Numbered from the stretch's first letter, positions 22,663-38,005 are shown. The stretch is DNA of 64,000 nucleotides from Thelonectria olida (GCA_020736575.1 JAGPYM010000016.1:620001-684000); one strand, 5' to 3'. Notes: a model not told the origin generated them from the letters alone. Made by a program: numbers and translations.

Positions 22663-23522
22663 TTACCAAGCCTGCACACCACCGCCCACATGAACCACCT
22701 TTCCAGCATCCTCATCTCTCTCTCCCTCAAGCACCCTCTTGATAAAGTCACCGCTCGTCGCAGGGTCGCCAGCACGGCCCTCCTTCATCTTGTCGGGCAT
22801 TCCTCCCAGTCCCGTATGCACGAACCCGGGGCTGATGCACCACGTCTTGACCCCGTCGCCCTTGAGCAGCGAGTGCCAGACGAGCATGGTCATGTTGAGG
22901 CCTGCCTTGCTCGCGCGGTAGGCGAAGGAGGTCAGAAGACCCTCCTTGGGCCAACCGCTGGGCGCCTGCATGGCGACGTTGGGGAGAAGGCCCTTGGAGG
23001 AGCCCTCGAGAGTGGACAGGCCCGAGGTGATGAAGAGGAGGCGGGGGTTGGAGGATTTGATGAGCAGGGGAGCAAAAGTGGCCGTTACGACCTGGGCGCC
23101 GGTGGTGTTGACGTCGTAGGCCTTGTTGAACAGCTCTCTATACTTGGGGACGTCTTGGTCGAAGAACATTTCAAAGGTGCCTCCTGTGCCAGTTGTTAGT
23201 CCAAAACTAGGCGATTTGAGAGTCGTAAAGACGTACCAGCATTGTTGATCAGGACATCAAGCTTGTCAAACTTGGAGCTAATCGCCTCAAAAGCCTTGTG
23301 GATGGATTCATCGCTGACAACATCGATCTGGATGGGCTCAACGGTGCTCTTGGAGTCAGCGAACTCGTCCTTCAGCTTGGCAATGGCAGTGTCGGCCTTG
23401 GAGAGGTCACGAGCGCCGAGGAGAACATGGTAGGGATGCTGAGAAGCGAAAAGGGCCTTGATGGTCTCGAAGCCAATTCCGGTGTTGGCACCAGTGATGA
23501 AGGCGATGGTCTTGTCGGACAT
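22663..23522 (-). CDS. short-chain dehydrogenase/reductase (classical SDR)
   Basis: Two exons (23522-23237, 23183-22663) separated by a 53-nt intron give 268 residues. The intron splits the glycine codon of NNAG. Classical SDR features are all present: TGANTGIG cofactor motif at residues 10-17, NNAG at 93-96, catalytic Ser149 in ITSG, Tyr184 and Lys188 in YRASK, and a PG(F)V segment after it. An aromatic residue or arginine-type NADP signature follows the first beta strand (LGARDLSKAD), pointing to NADP(H). The substrate is unknown; such carbonyl reductase-like SDRs are numerous in filamentous fungi. No targeting signal is seen. Confidence 0.93.
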
Positions 23523-24678
23523 GTTGTTGGCGAAGCAGGATTCAAGTTGTAGTTAGGTCTAGGTGTGAGTGAAGCTGTGGATGATATCAAATCCAGCTCA
23601 TCTTCGAGGTTGCCGTCAGAAGCATTTATGCCTTCGCAATGGGCGTATCAACGCCTGCCCCCTGAACACCATGAACGGACCTACGGAATTAAGCATCTCA
23701 AGAGTCGCGACCTCACCTTGCTCATCCCACTCGGCTCCAATTTGGCGAGGCAGCCCTGCAGTATCAGCTGGTGATGTCAATGAAACGGATCTTGTGGAAC
23801 ATGCAAAGTCGACTTGGAGAATAAGCCAATCAGACCCTCATTCTACAGCCGTCTCAGAGGATGGTCGTAGAAATAACGTTTGGGGCTGACTTTGTTAGTA
23901 ACGTCTGAGTTGTAATGGTATTGTTTAACTAACAAGTCTCATAGCAACTCGGAAATAGAGGTCGTATGGTGGCTCGCGAGACCGACTATGAAGTACCTAG
24001 GTACCGGAGAAACAACTCGCCTGCGGGTAACAAGACCTGTCTATCTAGGTATCTAGTTACGCCCGTGTACGATACTGAAGCAGAGGGCCCGGGGCTCGCT
24101 GTCGGAGATAAGGCTCAAGTTGATGAGTTGCTTGGTGGAAAAGGCAACGAAGGTCCGGGAGCTACGGAGGTGGAAAGGGAAAGCGCGAGCCGCGAGCTGG
24201 CCGGGCTTTAGTTGTGGTAATGACGAAGAACGGCGACTAAGAGACGACGGGGGGAAGTTTGGAGAGAAGGCTGTTTGGCTGTCCATTTACAAATACTGAC
24301 TGACTTCAGTTGTCTACTCCCTGGGGATCCGTAATTGGTTAGATACGCGGTTACGCGGTTACTTTCCCCAGTTGCCAATCCTGCATGACGGAAGCTCACA
24401 CCGACCAACCCCGACAATCGGCATCTGAATCCGAACAATTCAGCAACAACGAAGCAATATGATTCGATACGCGCATCAAGAGTCAACATCTCCTCTTGAA
24501 TCGGCGGAGATGATGCCATGTCTGGACTGCCCCGCATCGCATTCAAGCAGTTACCCCGCCCTGCGCCGTGATTTTTGAAGTCATCTCGGACATTTCCACT
24601 CATCAACACCAAACGGCATCCAGATTTACCACTTTGGACGTCACCATCTGGGGCAACACTCGCTTTGAAACCAAAACA
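23523..24678. other. divergent promoter region (SDR / NmrA-like)
   Basis: This 1.15-kb stretch lies between two divergent oxidoreductase-fold genes. It contains the 12-bp palindrome GTACCTAGGTAC at 23993-24004, followed by a further TCTAGGTATCTAG-like stretch. No gene is supported. Confidence 0.55.
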
Positions 24679-25593
24679 ATGGCCTTCAACAAGGTCTGTC
24701 TCGTTGGTGGAAATGGCAACCTCGGCACCCTCCTCCTAGACGGCCTCGTCAAAGCTGGCGACTTTTCCGTCTCAATCGCCAAGCGCGCATCGTCCAAGTC
24801 GACGCCTGCTCATGCCGATTCCATCACTCAAATCACCATCCCCGATGACATGTCCGTCCAAGGCCTCGCCGAAGCCCTGCGTGGCCAGGACGTCGTCATT
24901 GCTTCGTTCCCCCTCGTCGACGTGAACCAGCACCTCAACCTCGTCGAAGCCGCTTCCAAGGCAGGCGTGAAGCGATTCATCCCCGCCGACTTTGGCAGCT
25001 GTGACGCCGCCAGCCCCAACGCTCGTTGTCTGCTCAAGCTTTACCGCGACAAGGACCTCGTCCGTCACAAGTGCGAGGAAATCGCCGCCGCCAACCCAGA
25101 CTTCTCGTGGACGGCTCTTGTATGCGGTCACTTTTTCGACTTTGGCGTTCACGACGGCCTGCTGCACTTGGATCTCGACAAGAAGACTGCCGACATCCTC
25201 GACGACGGCAACGTCAAGGCATCGGCTTCAACGCTTCGCCGCGTGGCTCAGGGCACCGTTGCCGCCCTGCGCCGCCCCGAGCCGACGCGCAACCGAACCT
25301 TGTACATTCAGAGCTTCAACAAGACTCAGCTCGAGGTTGTCGAGGCGATTGAGAGAGTGACGGGCGCACCTTGGACACGACGGACAATCGACTCCAAGGC
25401 ATATGTTGAAGACGCGTCGCGGAAGCTGGAGGCCGAGTACAGCAAGCATGTCATGGAAGAGATTGTATTTGTGCTCGGAGCATTGGAGGCAGACTGGACC
25501 AAGGAGGAGGGCTTCGCCATGAAGTTGCTGGGGCTTGAGGATGAGAATCTCGACGACGTGTTGGCTGAGGTGGTGGCAGGCATGGGCAAGTAA
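24679..25593 (+). CDS. NmrA-like / isoflavone reductase-type NAD(P)-binding protein
   Basis: The intronless gene encodes 304 residues. The N-terminal Rossmann motif VCLVGGNGNLG (GGxGxxG at residues 10-16) and the next strand with KRASSKS suggest NADP binding. QDVVIASFPLVDVNQHLNLVEAASKAGVKRFIPADFGS is typical of the atypical SDR/NmrA group (the family with isoflavone reductase and phenylcoumaran benzylic ether reductase). Members are reductases or redox sensors; the exact role is open. The frame is open upstream, but the ATG at 24679 has a good context (AACAATGGCC) and fits the family start, so it was chosen. The gene is rich in C-ending codons, like the other expressed genes here. Confidence 0.92.
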   Translation: MAFNKVCLVGGNGNLGTLLLDGLVKAGDFSVSIAKRASSKSTPAHADSITQITIPDDMSVQGLAEALRGQDVVIASFPLVDVNQHLNLVEAASKAGVKRFIPADFGSCDAASPNARCLLKLYRDKDLVRHKCEEIAAANPDFSWTALVCGHFFDFGVHDGLLHLDLDKKTADILDDGNVKASASTLRRVAQGTVAALRRPEPTRNRTLYIQSFNKTQLEVVEAIERVTGAPWTRRTIDSKAYVEDASRKLEAEYSKHVMEEIVFVLGALEADWTKEEGFAMKLLGLEDENLDDVLAEVVAGMGK

Positions 25594-26643
25594 CTCTAAC
25601 GTCTGGTCGTTTATCCCTTCGTATTCTGGGACGAACTAGACAACGGGTGTTGCTGATCACATACCATCTCATTCCATGCTATAAATGATTTGGTGAAAGT
25701 TGAAGTTCGGGCATGTCAGAATGAGGTCATACTAAAAGGCTACAACATAGATATTAGACCAAAATACGAATAAATATGCCTCGCGCTATATATGCGTAAG
25801 AGGCCGTAACGAGACCAACTCGATAGTTCATCCCTTCTTGCAATTGTCCGGATGCATCGGCACGTCGGGTCATCATCCTCTCCTCTCTTCCCGTCAGTCG
25901 CATCATCAGCAAATTGAAGCAATCTATTTCTAGCACCCATCCAACCCCCCGCACATCTCGGGACCCGGAAGGACGGGCTTTCGGCACTCACTTGCCTGTC
26001 AGTGCGACGCTATCGATGCCAGCAGAGGTAGTGATTGGACGGTGCCCCTAACGGTCACCAACATCCCCGTCGAAACCGGCTGTTTTGACTTGCGGAGAGG
26101 CGTCATGAAGTATCCGCATAGTATCTGCGAGGTATGCACTCTATCACGTTTTCCTTCATTTTTCTTCGCTTACATCGGCATCGTAGCATGTAAACTGGCC
26201 AAATAGGCCAATCGTCACTCTCAGCTTGGCAGGCATGAGCTGGGGAAGGCTGAGACTTGCAGGAAACCATTAGAATTTCATGCACATGCTTGAGTCTTTT
26301 ACGAGGTTGTAGCGATCAATTTCCTGGTGCGTCGAACGAGATTGGCCATGTGGTCGATGCCAGTTGCCGATCCCGCGAGGAACGTTGCGATGTTTTGACG
26401 TTTGAAGCCGGCGTATGAATATCTGTGTTCGTGTTAATTACGTCTAGCCGGCTAGACGGGAGTCGGGGGGATATTGGGAGGAAGAGCCAGGTGTATTAAA
26501 GGGGCAGCAGGTGTCCTCCTTCGAGACGAGACGAAACTATGCGAAACATTTAGACAGACACTCGATACCGTCACTAATTGATCTACATTCAGACCAAGTC
26601 GACTCAAATCATCCGCGGCTACCTTTCTTACACATACTCCATC
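25594..26643. other. intergenic region
   Basis: This 1.05-kb stretch between two plus-strand genes has no family-like frame. AGGGG (stress-response-like element) occurs near 26500, about 145 bp before the cysteine-rich gene; it is too short to be strong evidence. Confidence 0.5.
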
Positions 26644-27251
26644 ATGTGGTCTTCAACATTTATCGTCTCAACACTGCTGGCTGTGTAAGTGATCCCACCC
26701 CGTGCCTACTGGTCACTACTACAGGGCCAACATGCATCAAGAACTAACACAACAACGTGCCCAGGGCCCATACAGCTTGGGCTGATCGAACCCTCTCCGT
26801 CAACCCCGGGGGCCCTATGATTCCGGCTTGCCCTACCATCACAACAACCGCCAAGGTCTGCCCAACCTGCATCACCCACCCGTGCGACGTCGTGTCCACC
26901 GTCATCAACCCAGGCAACTGCCCTCGCAAGATTCCCACCGTCACCAAGAAGTACCCGTGTGCCAAAAGCACCTGTCCCGGCGGCTGCAAAACCCACTACG
27001 TCTACCCTTCCACGCTGGCCACGACGACGACAACTCCTTGTCCCACCGTGACAGAAGTCCAGGGCCGTTGCTCGACATGTGTGGTGGCTCAGTGCGAGCT
27101 CCTCTCGGTAATCAGCTCCGTCTGCGGTTGTCCTTCGGTCGTGCCTACGCACACTACGAGGTACGAATGCGATGGAACATGTCCCGGCGGGTGTGCAGGC
27201 ACGCAGTACGTCTACGACACCGCCAAGCCGACATGCACTGGCACCTATTAA
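26644..27251 (+). CDS. small secreted cysteine-rich protein made of two homologous repeats (candidate effector or wall protein)
   Basis: Two exons (26644-26684, 26765-27251) give 175 residues. Exon 1 encodes almost the whole signal peptide (MWSSTFIVSTLLAV, then AHTAWAD). The mature part has two units with nearly the same cysteine spacing, C-x9-C-x2-C-x4-C-x11-C-x12-C-x(3-4)-C-x3-C. The first starts at Cys36 (CPTITTTAKVC) and the second at CPTVTEVQGRC; each closes with CPGGC followed by a YVY segment. The second unit has one extra cysteine inside its x11 loop. There are 17 cysteines in total. No known domain is recognised. Length, secretion signal and cysteine content fit fungal effector-like or cell-surface proteins. 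The gene is flanked by long gene-free stretches. Confidence 0.82.
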
Positions 27252-29427
27252 GGCCAAAGGCGTGATGAAGTTTATGCAAAGTGGGAAGATGTTACGAATC
27301 AGTGAGGGATATGTGAGCTATCAAGGAGAAAAGAGTTGCACCCATTGGTCGTTGACCCAAATCTGAGGATGATGGGTTGGGCATCACACGGCAATGGAAG
27401 CGGTTAACCCGGTATTCCGGTGAGTTTCTTGGCAGGGCTCGTGGCCGCGGAGAAGATAGGAGAGCCCTGGGATTCCTAGTCTTTGTTTTTTTTTCGAAAC
27501 ATTCGCTTTAGCCTCTTGCGAAAGAGGTTCTTTGTTGTCATTTTACTTTTCCTTTCTACCTAGATGCCACGGACCACGACCGCCTCACTCTGCGCATCTT
27601 GGCGAAGAAAAGGCGTCGTCAGAGGGTGGCTCTGAGGTTTCAAAGATGAAGAGATTTCCTGTCAAGACGTGATGCGATGTTGTTTCATTTAATCTAACGG
27701 CCATGCCGACGTGTGGAGCGTGTGCCGGTTATTCGGATCACGGCTCCTCTCGTATGTACACGATCTGGGCCTGGTGTTTCTTCGGACGATGCGAAAGGGC
27801 TGAGTGTATGGGGAAAGAACAGGGTGCTGGGATGCAGAATTTGAATTGGTGACAACAAACAAGGCAGATTTCCGAAAGGGGTTCGAAGAATGTCTTTTTT
27901 GAAAAGGGAGCAGCCGGGGGGATGCCTGAATGAATGGTCTTCCAGCTCAGGCCCGACAGGGTGACAATGACGACGGTCAACGGAACCACAGTCTCGGTAG
28001 AGCTCCGTGGTCGGTTCTCGCACAGTATTTCACCTCCGGGTCGGGCAGCTGAATTCCCCGGCGTGTGGGCAAACGGGGGTCCGGCTGCCCGATGCCTAAT
28101 GCTGGGAGCTTCGCAGCGTGCCGTGGTTTAGGCCGCAGTTTAGACTTTTTTAAGGCTTCAACGATGTCAACCAGGTGACTCCAGCGTCAACGATGACGGT
28201 GGCGTGCACAGTGTCAACGGCTCGTGACTTTGCAAAGCGTACACAGGGTCTGAGAGCGCGGCAGGGAGGAGTCATGATGGGATCCCTGCAGCGCCAAGTG
28301 ACGTCGGCACTGCGCGTCCGACGGTGGACGCGTCCCCACTGAACGGCCATGGCGGTCGCAAAGGCCGACAGTCTCGATTCTACTGCACTGGCTGTTTGCC
28401 GTTGATTTACTGTAGCAACTGAGGTGGGCAGTGAAGCATTGCATGATACGTCAGCAGATAGCCACGATGGCATCCGCGGGTCGTTTTAGCACTTCTTGGC
28501 ATCAAGTCGTGTTGATTGCAGCGTTACTCCGAGTCGAGTCTGAGACGGTCTCACTTTCTATTGCCAATGCATTGCATTGTCCTCCTCAAGGCCGCTGATG
28601 CTTGCTGAGCTGAGATGAGCTGGCTATTGGACTCCAGGAGGCGCAGTTTGGGACATTGATTGCACCATGTTGATGCTTCAGGGACCGTTTGCCAAGAGCA
28701 CAATACTACCTCCCTACACACAAATCACGATGATGTCGATTCTTTTATTTAACAAAGCAACACCTGCACATTCGTTTCCACTGATGAACAGCAACGATAA
28801 ACAACATCCTTGGAAAGCATCCAATCACCCCCGCCATTCTAGCTGCACGTTACGTACGTCCGGCGCCGCCCAAAGAAAAAGCCCCAAAAGCACTCAGCCA
28901 CCCCGCCAAGCTGACGTTGAGTTTTTGCCGTCCTGCCTTTTCGTTATTGAATTGCTTGTTCTATTTCCAGATCTACTCAGTCATTCCCTTCCTTTGGCTT
29001 TGCATCTTGAACATCCCTGCCAAGATATCCTCCGGACACGTCGTCGTTCGTGACATTTATTGAATAACAGACGTCCGCGGTCCCCGGGAGCCTAATAAGG
29101 GACTGACCCCATCCCTTAGGTTGTCATTAATCACCCTCCACTTTGCTCGACTCTGAATAATCCTTCTTTTTATTTTATTTTATTTCCTTTCTTCTCATCT
29201 TCCTCTCCTCACGTCTGAACATCACTTTGCCGACTTCGGAGAGAAATTTATTCTCACGCGGGTGATTATCGACGACAATCACTGAAAGATCAACACCCGA
29301 AACTCCACCCAAGCTCACCAGCAACGACCCCACGTTTAAAGTTTTGGAGGCCTACTGGACCCTTGCTACGAAACCGAGCTTCTCGACTTCAACTTCGACC
29401 TCACAAACGTCTCTTCAAACTCGAGCG
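27252..29427. other. intergenic region, 2.2 kb
   Basis: The last 500 bp are T/C-rich with TTTTA repeats near 29168-29185, the leader of the next gene. The rest has only short overlapping frames. No gene is supported. Confidence 0.5.
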
Positions 29428-31223
29428 ATGGAGGCACGCTCCCTCACCGCGCTCAATAATCTTGCGGCCAACCCGCCCCAATATCCCGTCAACCCGACCG
29501 ATGAGCGTCAAGAACCCTTGACTCTTTACATCTCCCGCGTCCCCGGCACTCGAGGTAATTAACATTCTCCAAAACTGCCCTGCTTCGCAAGACCACACCC
29601 CTAACCCCTCCCTCTAGATGTCATCCTTTCACCCTTCAAACCTCAGCAGAAAATCGTCTCCGCCGAAGATGTCGCAAGCTCTCTTTACTACATCCACATG
29701 GAACAGTCCTCGAGTAACCTAGCGTACCCTCCGCCCGTTCGAGACGATGGCTTTGGCTCCTCCAGCGATGAGGGCTCCTCGGCAAGAAACATCCCCAGAA
29801 AACCGTTGCCTGGATCGGCTCATCCCCTCGCACCCTCCAGCCGAGACCATCTACCTGTTCCTGGAAATGAGAATTTGGATCCCTTGCGGCCTCGCGGTCA
29901 TACTTTCAGTTCGCCATTCGACGAGACTCGCATGACCCCTCCACAATATGAACAAGATACTCGCCGGAGCCTTGATGGTCGAGGGACCGACCAACCGCGG
30001 ACAGATTGGACCCCGGTTCGCCGCCAGAACACTGTTGTTTCTCGAAGGCCCATTGGACCCAGGCCTATCGCAGGTCCTCCCACTCCCATCAACGACAAGC
30101 CGCTCCCCCACCGCCCTATGGACCTGAAGTCACTATGATCGACACCGACCGAGCCAACATGCGCACATTGAACCCCCGACGAAACATGCACGCCAGCCGA
30201 TCTCCGTCGCCGAGGAAACAGGGAGAGTCTTCGTACACAAACCCATTTACCCTGGCCTTTATTCGTAGGGATCCGAGCACGGGGAACCAATGGAACGTCG
30301 CACACGTGTCGTCCTATCAGTCGGAGACGACGGTGCATGCTGAGCCTGACGAGTCTGGTCCTTTCTTCCCTACTGTCCCCCCAGTCGCCAGCGTTGCCGC
30401 GAACCCGCCCATCAACATCCAGATCGAGACGTTGGGATATGGCAAGTTCCGTAACATGCCCACGAGGAGGAGCTTTGACGTCGGCCCTGGGGATGGTCTT
30501 CCACCGGACGCAAGAGTGCCCGTAAACGACGGTGCCGTTCTTTCACGACAGGTCCTAATGGGTTATGCAAAGACATGGTCCACAAACTTCCGACAGCGGT
30601 GGAACCAGGACGGCCGGGGTGAACATGGACGACATGGGAGCGTGGCCTCAGTAGACTCTACTGGCTCTGGTGAGTTGGTCTCACCTGGGCCCCAAACTTC
30701 CCTAGGTCAACCACTCCCGGGCATGAGGCCGCGCGGGTACGTCTTTACTAGCCCGTGGAACGGAAGATGCGAGTTCCGTACTGGAACCACTGGCCGCAGT
30801 CTCCGGTGTTACCACATTCTCAGCGATGACAAGACATCGATCAACAACATGGTGGAGCAGCAGGGCGTTACCTTGCCAGCGCCCGGAGGCGCAATGCCTC
30901 TGAGTGAGTTGCGTTTCAATCTGCCAAGCAGAGAGCTCTTTAAGACGCCCGAGGGCCGCGAAGAGGTCAAGACACAAATCCAAGGTCATTTCAACAAATT
31001 ACTACAACGCTTCGACAACCGAAATGAGCATAGTGATGAAGACGATGGAACAGTCTCGCCGTTTGATGTAAACCTCGGCAAGGAAAAGGCCGGCGGTGGC
31101 AAACACGGAAAGCGAGCCAAGCTAGGCAAGTTGATCATCTATCCAGATGGATTGAAGATGCTTGATCTCGTTGTAGCGGCCAACATGGGGGTCTGGTGGG
31201 GAGCTTGGGAGAGAAGCTTCTAA
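29428..31223 (+). CDS. conserved fungal protein of unknown function, with an apparent 1-nt frameshift
   Basis: Exon 1 is 29428-29554 and exon 2 begins at 29618 after a clear intron (GTAATT..CTCTAG). The frame starting MEARSLTALNNLAANPPQYPVNP continues well to about 30105, where it reads on for 11 codons and stops. From the same point the +2 frame continues protein-like sequence (PPPYGPEVTMIDTD) to the stop at 31221-31223. One extra C in the C5 run at 30105-30109 would join them into 577 residues. The N-terminal part has TLYISRVPGTRD. The middle is Ser/Pro/Arg-rich and disordered. The C-terminal part (RGYVFTSPWNGRCEFRTGTTGRSLRC, and GKRAKLGKLIIYPDGLKMLDLVVAANMGVWW near the end) looks conserved and ends in a hydrophobic helix. 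Function is not recognised. It is either a sequencing error, a real lesion or an unseen intron. Confidence 0.72.
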
Positions 31224-31785
31224 GCGTTTTAACAAATCTTTGGAAAAGCTATTTTACTGGGAATTTGAGCATGAAGAACTACGTTTTGGGTTGGATTACA
31301 ACTTGGTTCCGGAGCTGGCGCTACAAATGATTTGCATAGACGAGGGTTATACCCGCAAGGAGGCAGGACAAGGTAACGATTGCATGGAATCAGAGATTAT
31401 GAATGGGCATTTAATTAGCTTGTTAGTTTAAAGGATTAAAGGTCTGGAGGTGGAATTAATTCGCTCAATTGAAGCAGTTGCACAATTTATAATTATATCT
31501 TTTGCAGTGAGTGTCGATCAGTGAGCTCATCGGTTGCGGTTGTAAGGAATGCTGTTAGAGCTTTGAACGAACGTGACATGTCACGTGGACGCCGTCCCGC
31601 AGTCCACCCAATCAACTGCCCAGCATTGTAATCTCGCCATGGGTCCTGAGCAACTTTCCCCGAGCCGAACAGATCAACCTCACAATTCGGACTCAACGCC
31701 TCCAATTCCGCCTCGCCTCGTCCCAATTCCCGCCCAATTGGCCTCCCGTCAATTGTCCTCGCCTCTCCGCTCTCTCTCCCTCGCC
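31224..31785. other. intergenic region
   Basis: This is an A/T-rich 3' flank followed by a C-rich leader from about 31570. ATGs at 31573 and 31639 are in frame with the next gene and open, but the C-rich leader and the standard presequence start at 31786 argue against their use. Confidence 0.5.
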
Positions 31786-32837
<1,052 letters not shown>

Positions 32838-33374
32838 ACCAATCGAAACGAAGAGAAAAAATTACGACGACACACACACACATCTGTTTAGTTCTCTTGG
32901 TTTATTTGTATCTGGCTTCGCACGTCGTTGTAAGACTTATTTTTCGTTTTGGCGGGGAGGAAATGATGGGGACGAGCATGAACAAACTAGCATTTCGGTG
33001 TGTGTCTGCTTTGCCTGGCAGGTGGAAGGGCTGCAGGCAAGCAACAAGCGAAGACGTGGGCAGCATCTGGACGGCGAGGTGCGGACTGTGTATATAATTT
33101 AGAGCTCAAAATGCCCTTTGTCACAGGTCAAATGCTGTTGGGTTTTATGTTGTGAGGCCAATTGGATGAGTTGGAGAGCAGGGTTGTCCATTTCAAGCAG
33201 TGTGCTAATAAGTTCAACAGCTTTGGAGCAAGCAACGGGATGCAATATTCACAACGGCAAGTTGAGACCCGACATGGCAATCATTTTTTATTAACTTGGC
33301 CTCAAGAATCATAAGAAAGAAAGCCATAAAAATCATAATCCGCCTTCCACCCTTTCAAAAATACGGCGTCAAGA
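32838..33374. other. convergent 3' flanks
   Basis: This is the downstream region shared by the complex I subunit and the carboxypeptidase gene. No gene or notable repeat is seen. Confidence 0.55.
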
Positions 33375-34685
33375 TCAACACTCCCAGACCACCGGATCTC
33401 CTCCCTCAGCCGCATTCAGCATCAGCTCCATCAACCCAACGCTCACCTCCCTCATCCACTGGTGATACTCTGCATGGTCCGGATAAAACGGACACGTCGT
33501 CGCGTAACTCCCTTCGCCAAACTCGAGCGTCAACCCGTGGATCTTGGTTGCGCCGCACTCGCGTCCATACCATCGGGCCTGCACCCAGTCGGTACTGGTT
33601 CCGGATGTTGGGTACAGACTGACAGATTCTTCAACGCTGTAGGGCGTGCTACCAGCGAGAGCCATCGCATTCTTCATGCGTATGCCCACGGCGTGTTGGG
33701 CTGCTGCGTCAACAGCAAGCATGTACTCGCGGTAGTGCAAACCCGGGGGGTCAACACCCGTTATGCCCCGTTTCCCATCAAAGCCAGAGTTGAGGAAGTT
33801 CTGCGTCTTGTTTTGCGTCTGTAGGTTGTCGTCGCCCCAGGCGTATAGGATCTCGCCTCCAAAGGAATGCAAGTCGAGGAACCACGTCAGATTCGGAAAC
33901 GAGTCCAGCACCCACTCCACATTCTTCACTTCGGGCTCAGACATGGGCGCCTCACCGTGGAAGACTTCGCTCGCCGGGTCGTCGGAAGCCGCGGCGCTCA
34001 GGTCAGCCTGCGAGCTAAATGCCTCCGTGTAATTCCACAGGAAGTCAAAGTTGCGGTTCAGGTCCACTCCTGGGTCGAGCACGCTGCTGGCTGGGTTGCG
34101 GTTCTTGCGCCAGCAACTATCTGTCTGCTGGTCGTACGCCACGCCGTCCGGGTTGACGAGCGGGAGCACCACAATACCTACATTCAAGGCCGTGACAACT
34201 TGCTGACGTGTGTACACGGCGTCGCCGTACTTGATGCCAGTGCGAGCCAGTCGGGCTTGCAGCAGGTCGGCGAGAAAGTACAGCACATCGTCGGGCCCTC
34301 CGCGCTCACGGGCATGGATACCGCTCATGATGAAGACGCGAGGGTTTGCGCCGACGCTGGCGCCGTGCAGGTGAGCATTCTCATAAGTGGTGTAGGGGGG
34401 CTGGAAGAGCGTGACATCTTTGGGGAAGAGGTTGGCGAGGGCACGTAAGCCAGAGTCGATCTCGGTAGGGGTGAGGATGGACTTGAGGTTACGGTCGTGG
34501 ACACCGAGGCCGACGGGGGCGAGGGTGCCGTTGGCGAAGCGGTCGCCGGTGCCTATGGGGATGTGGGTGCGGGGAGCAGGCGGGACCCAGGTGTTGGCGG
34601 CGAGATTTGGGTTGACTTCGGAGGGGAGGAGACAGGAGGATATGAGGGAGGCAAGGGCGAGAATGAGGAGGGTGGTGAGCTTCAT
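33375..34685 (-). CDS. secreted M14 zinc carboxypeptidase
   Basis: The single exon encodes 436 residues with a signal peptide (about 1-18, MKLTTLLILALASLISS). Metal ligands are His124 and Glu127 in GIHARERGG (HxxE) and His273 in FLDLHSFGG. Substrate-binding VNPDGVAY, the VDLNRNFDF motif, and YPTSGTSTDW precede the likely catalytic Glu388 in LTLEFGEG. All classes of conserved residue are therefore present and the enzyme should be active. It removes C-terminal residues from peptides outside the cell or in the vacuole. Only about 100 residues precede the catalytic domain, so a large inhibitory propeptide of the ECM14 type is not evident. It is divergent to the acyl carrier protein gene. Confidence 0.93.
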   Translation of the reverse strand: MKLTTLLILALASLISSCLLPSEVNPNLAANTWVPPAPRTHIPIGTGDRFANGTLAPVGLGVHDRNLKSILTPTEIDSGLRALANLFPKDVTLFQPPYTTYENAHLHGASVGANPRVFIMSGIHARERGGPDDVLYFLADLLQARLARTGIKYGDAVYTRQQVVTALNVGIVVLPLVNPDGVAYDQQTDSCWRKNRNPASSVLDPGVDLNRNFDFLWNYTEAFSSQADLSAAASDDPASEVFHGEAPMSEPEVKNVEWVLDSFPNLTWFLDLHSFGGEILYAWGDDNLQTQNKTQNFLNSGFDGKRGITGVDPPGLHYREYMLAVDAAAQHAVGIRMKNAMALAGSTPYSVEESVSLYPTSGTSTDWVQARWYGRECGATKIHGLTLEFGEGSYATTCPFYPDHAEYHQWMREVSVGLMELMLNAAEGGDPVVWEC

Positions 34686-35837
34686 CTTGACTTGCTAGTG
34701 GTTGTGTAGAGGGAAGAGAAGGGGAATGCGAATGTTGATGAAGGATCTGCTCAGGAGCAAGAGGATCAAGAACATCAGCCCGTTCCTTCCTCGTCGAGGA
34801 TCAGAAGGTCGTTTAGGGATCAGGCAACTCCTATGCACCTACCTTACCTAACGCAAATGACAGCCAAAGATGTCTAAATGGTGATACATAACCCAAATGT
34901 TTGTTGGCATCTAACCCGAATTCTCGGATAATGAAACTAGAGACGAAAAGCATACGGTCTTGGGAGTAGTTTGGCCTAGATTTGTTTGTTCTATGATGAA
35001 ACGACGTATCAGCAGGAGACTGTGGTACAAGTCCTCGGCAAACGTGGATCGAAACGGTCGCTGCGATACAGTTGTTTACGAGAAGTTCCTCCACGAGGTA
35101 AAGGTCTCATAGAATAGACGAAGAGACAAGTCCAGGCATGTAAGACAACTTGGGTGCAAGACAATCAACTGATCAAGTCCAATTGGCTTTCCTCCAGAAA
35201 CTTAAGTTGCGAGGCTTTCGTTGCTAGAACATAGTCTCGCTTTCATCGTCCCAGCAAGTGAAGTCGGCTTCCTCAGCCCAATTGGCATTAAGGATAGACC
35301 CATTCACTTCTCAGATCAAATGCATTCCAGTTCTACAAGGTCAAGTTAGATACAGAGTGGGACCAATAAGAGTTGAGACTTTTGTGCTGACTTCGGCAAC
35401 GGGCAATAACGAGACAAGCCAGTTGAACAACAATTGAACCCGCAATGCAGCTTTCAAAAATCCGATAAAAATTTCTCCAAATAATAGAGCATCTCTATTT
35501 CGAATTATCTCATTTTTAAAGCATAAAATTCCGCCTGATGCCACCCAATTGAGCTCTTCGAGATGCACCTCATGGCGATAATACCCTCGGGAACAACAAC
35601 CCAATAACAACGCAGCGCTCACACTGACGTCGCAGCACCTAATTCTCAGCGGTACGTACCCATCACGTGATGCGCTAATCCGCAGCGAGCTCCGACTCTC
35701 CGTGACCCGAACAGCAACGAGAAATTTATCATCACCACTTCCTCATCCAAAACCAACCCACCACCAACCAAACCACCCGCCCTCTCCTAATCCAGCGCCG
35801 TCTATCCACCTCAATTGACGACTCCCCGACCGCCACA
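34686..35837. other. divergent promoter region (carboxypeptidase / ACP)
   Basis: This 1.15-kb stretch is A/T-rich around 35400-35560 and C-rich in the last 130 bp before the ACP start. Short frames only. Confidence 0.55.
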
Positions 35838-38005
<2,168 letters not shown>

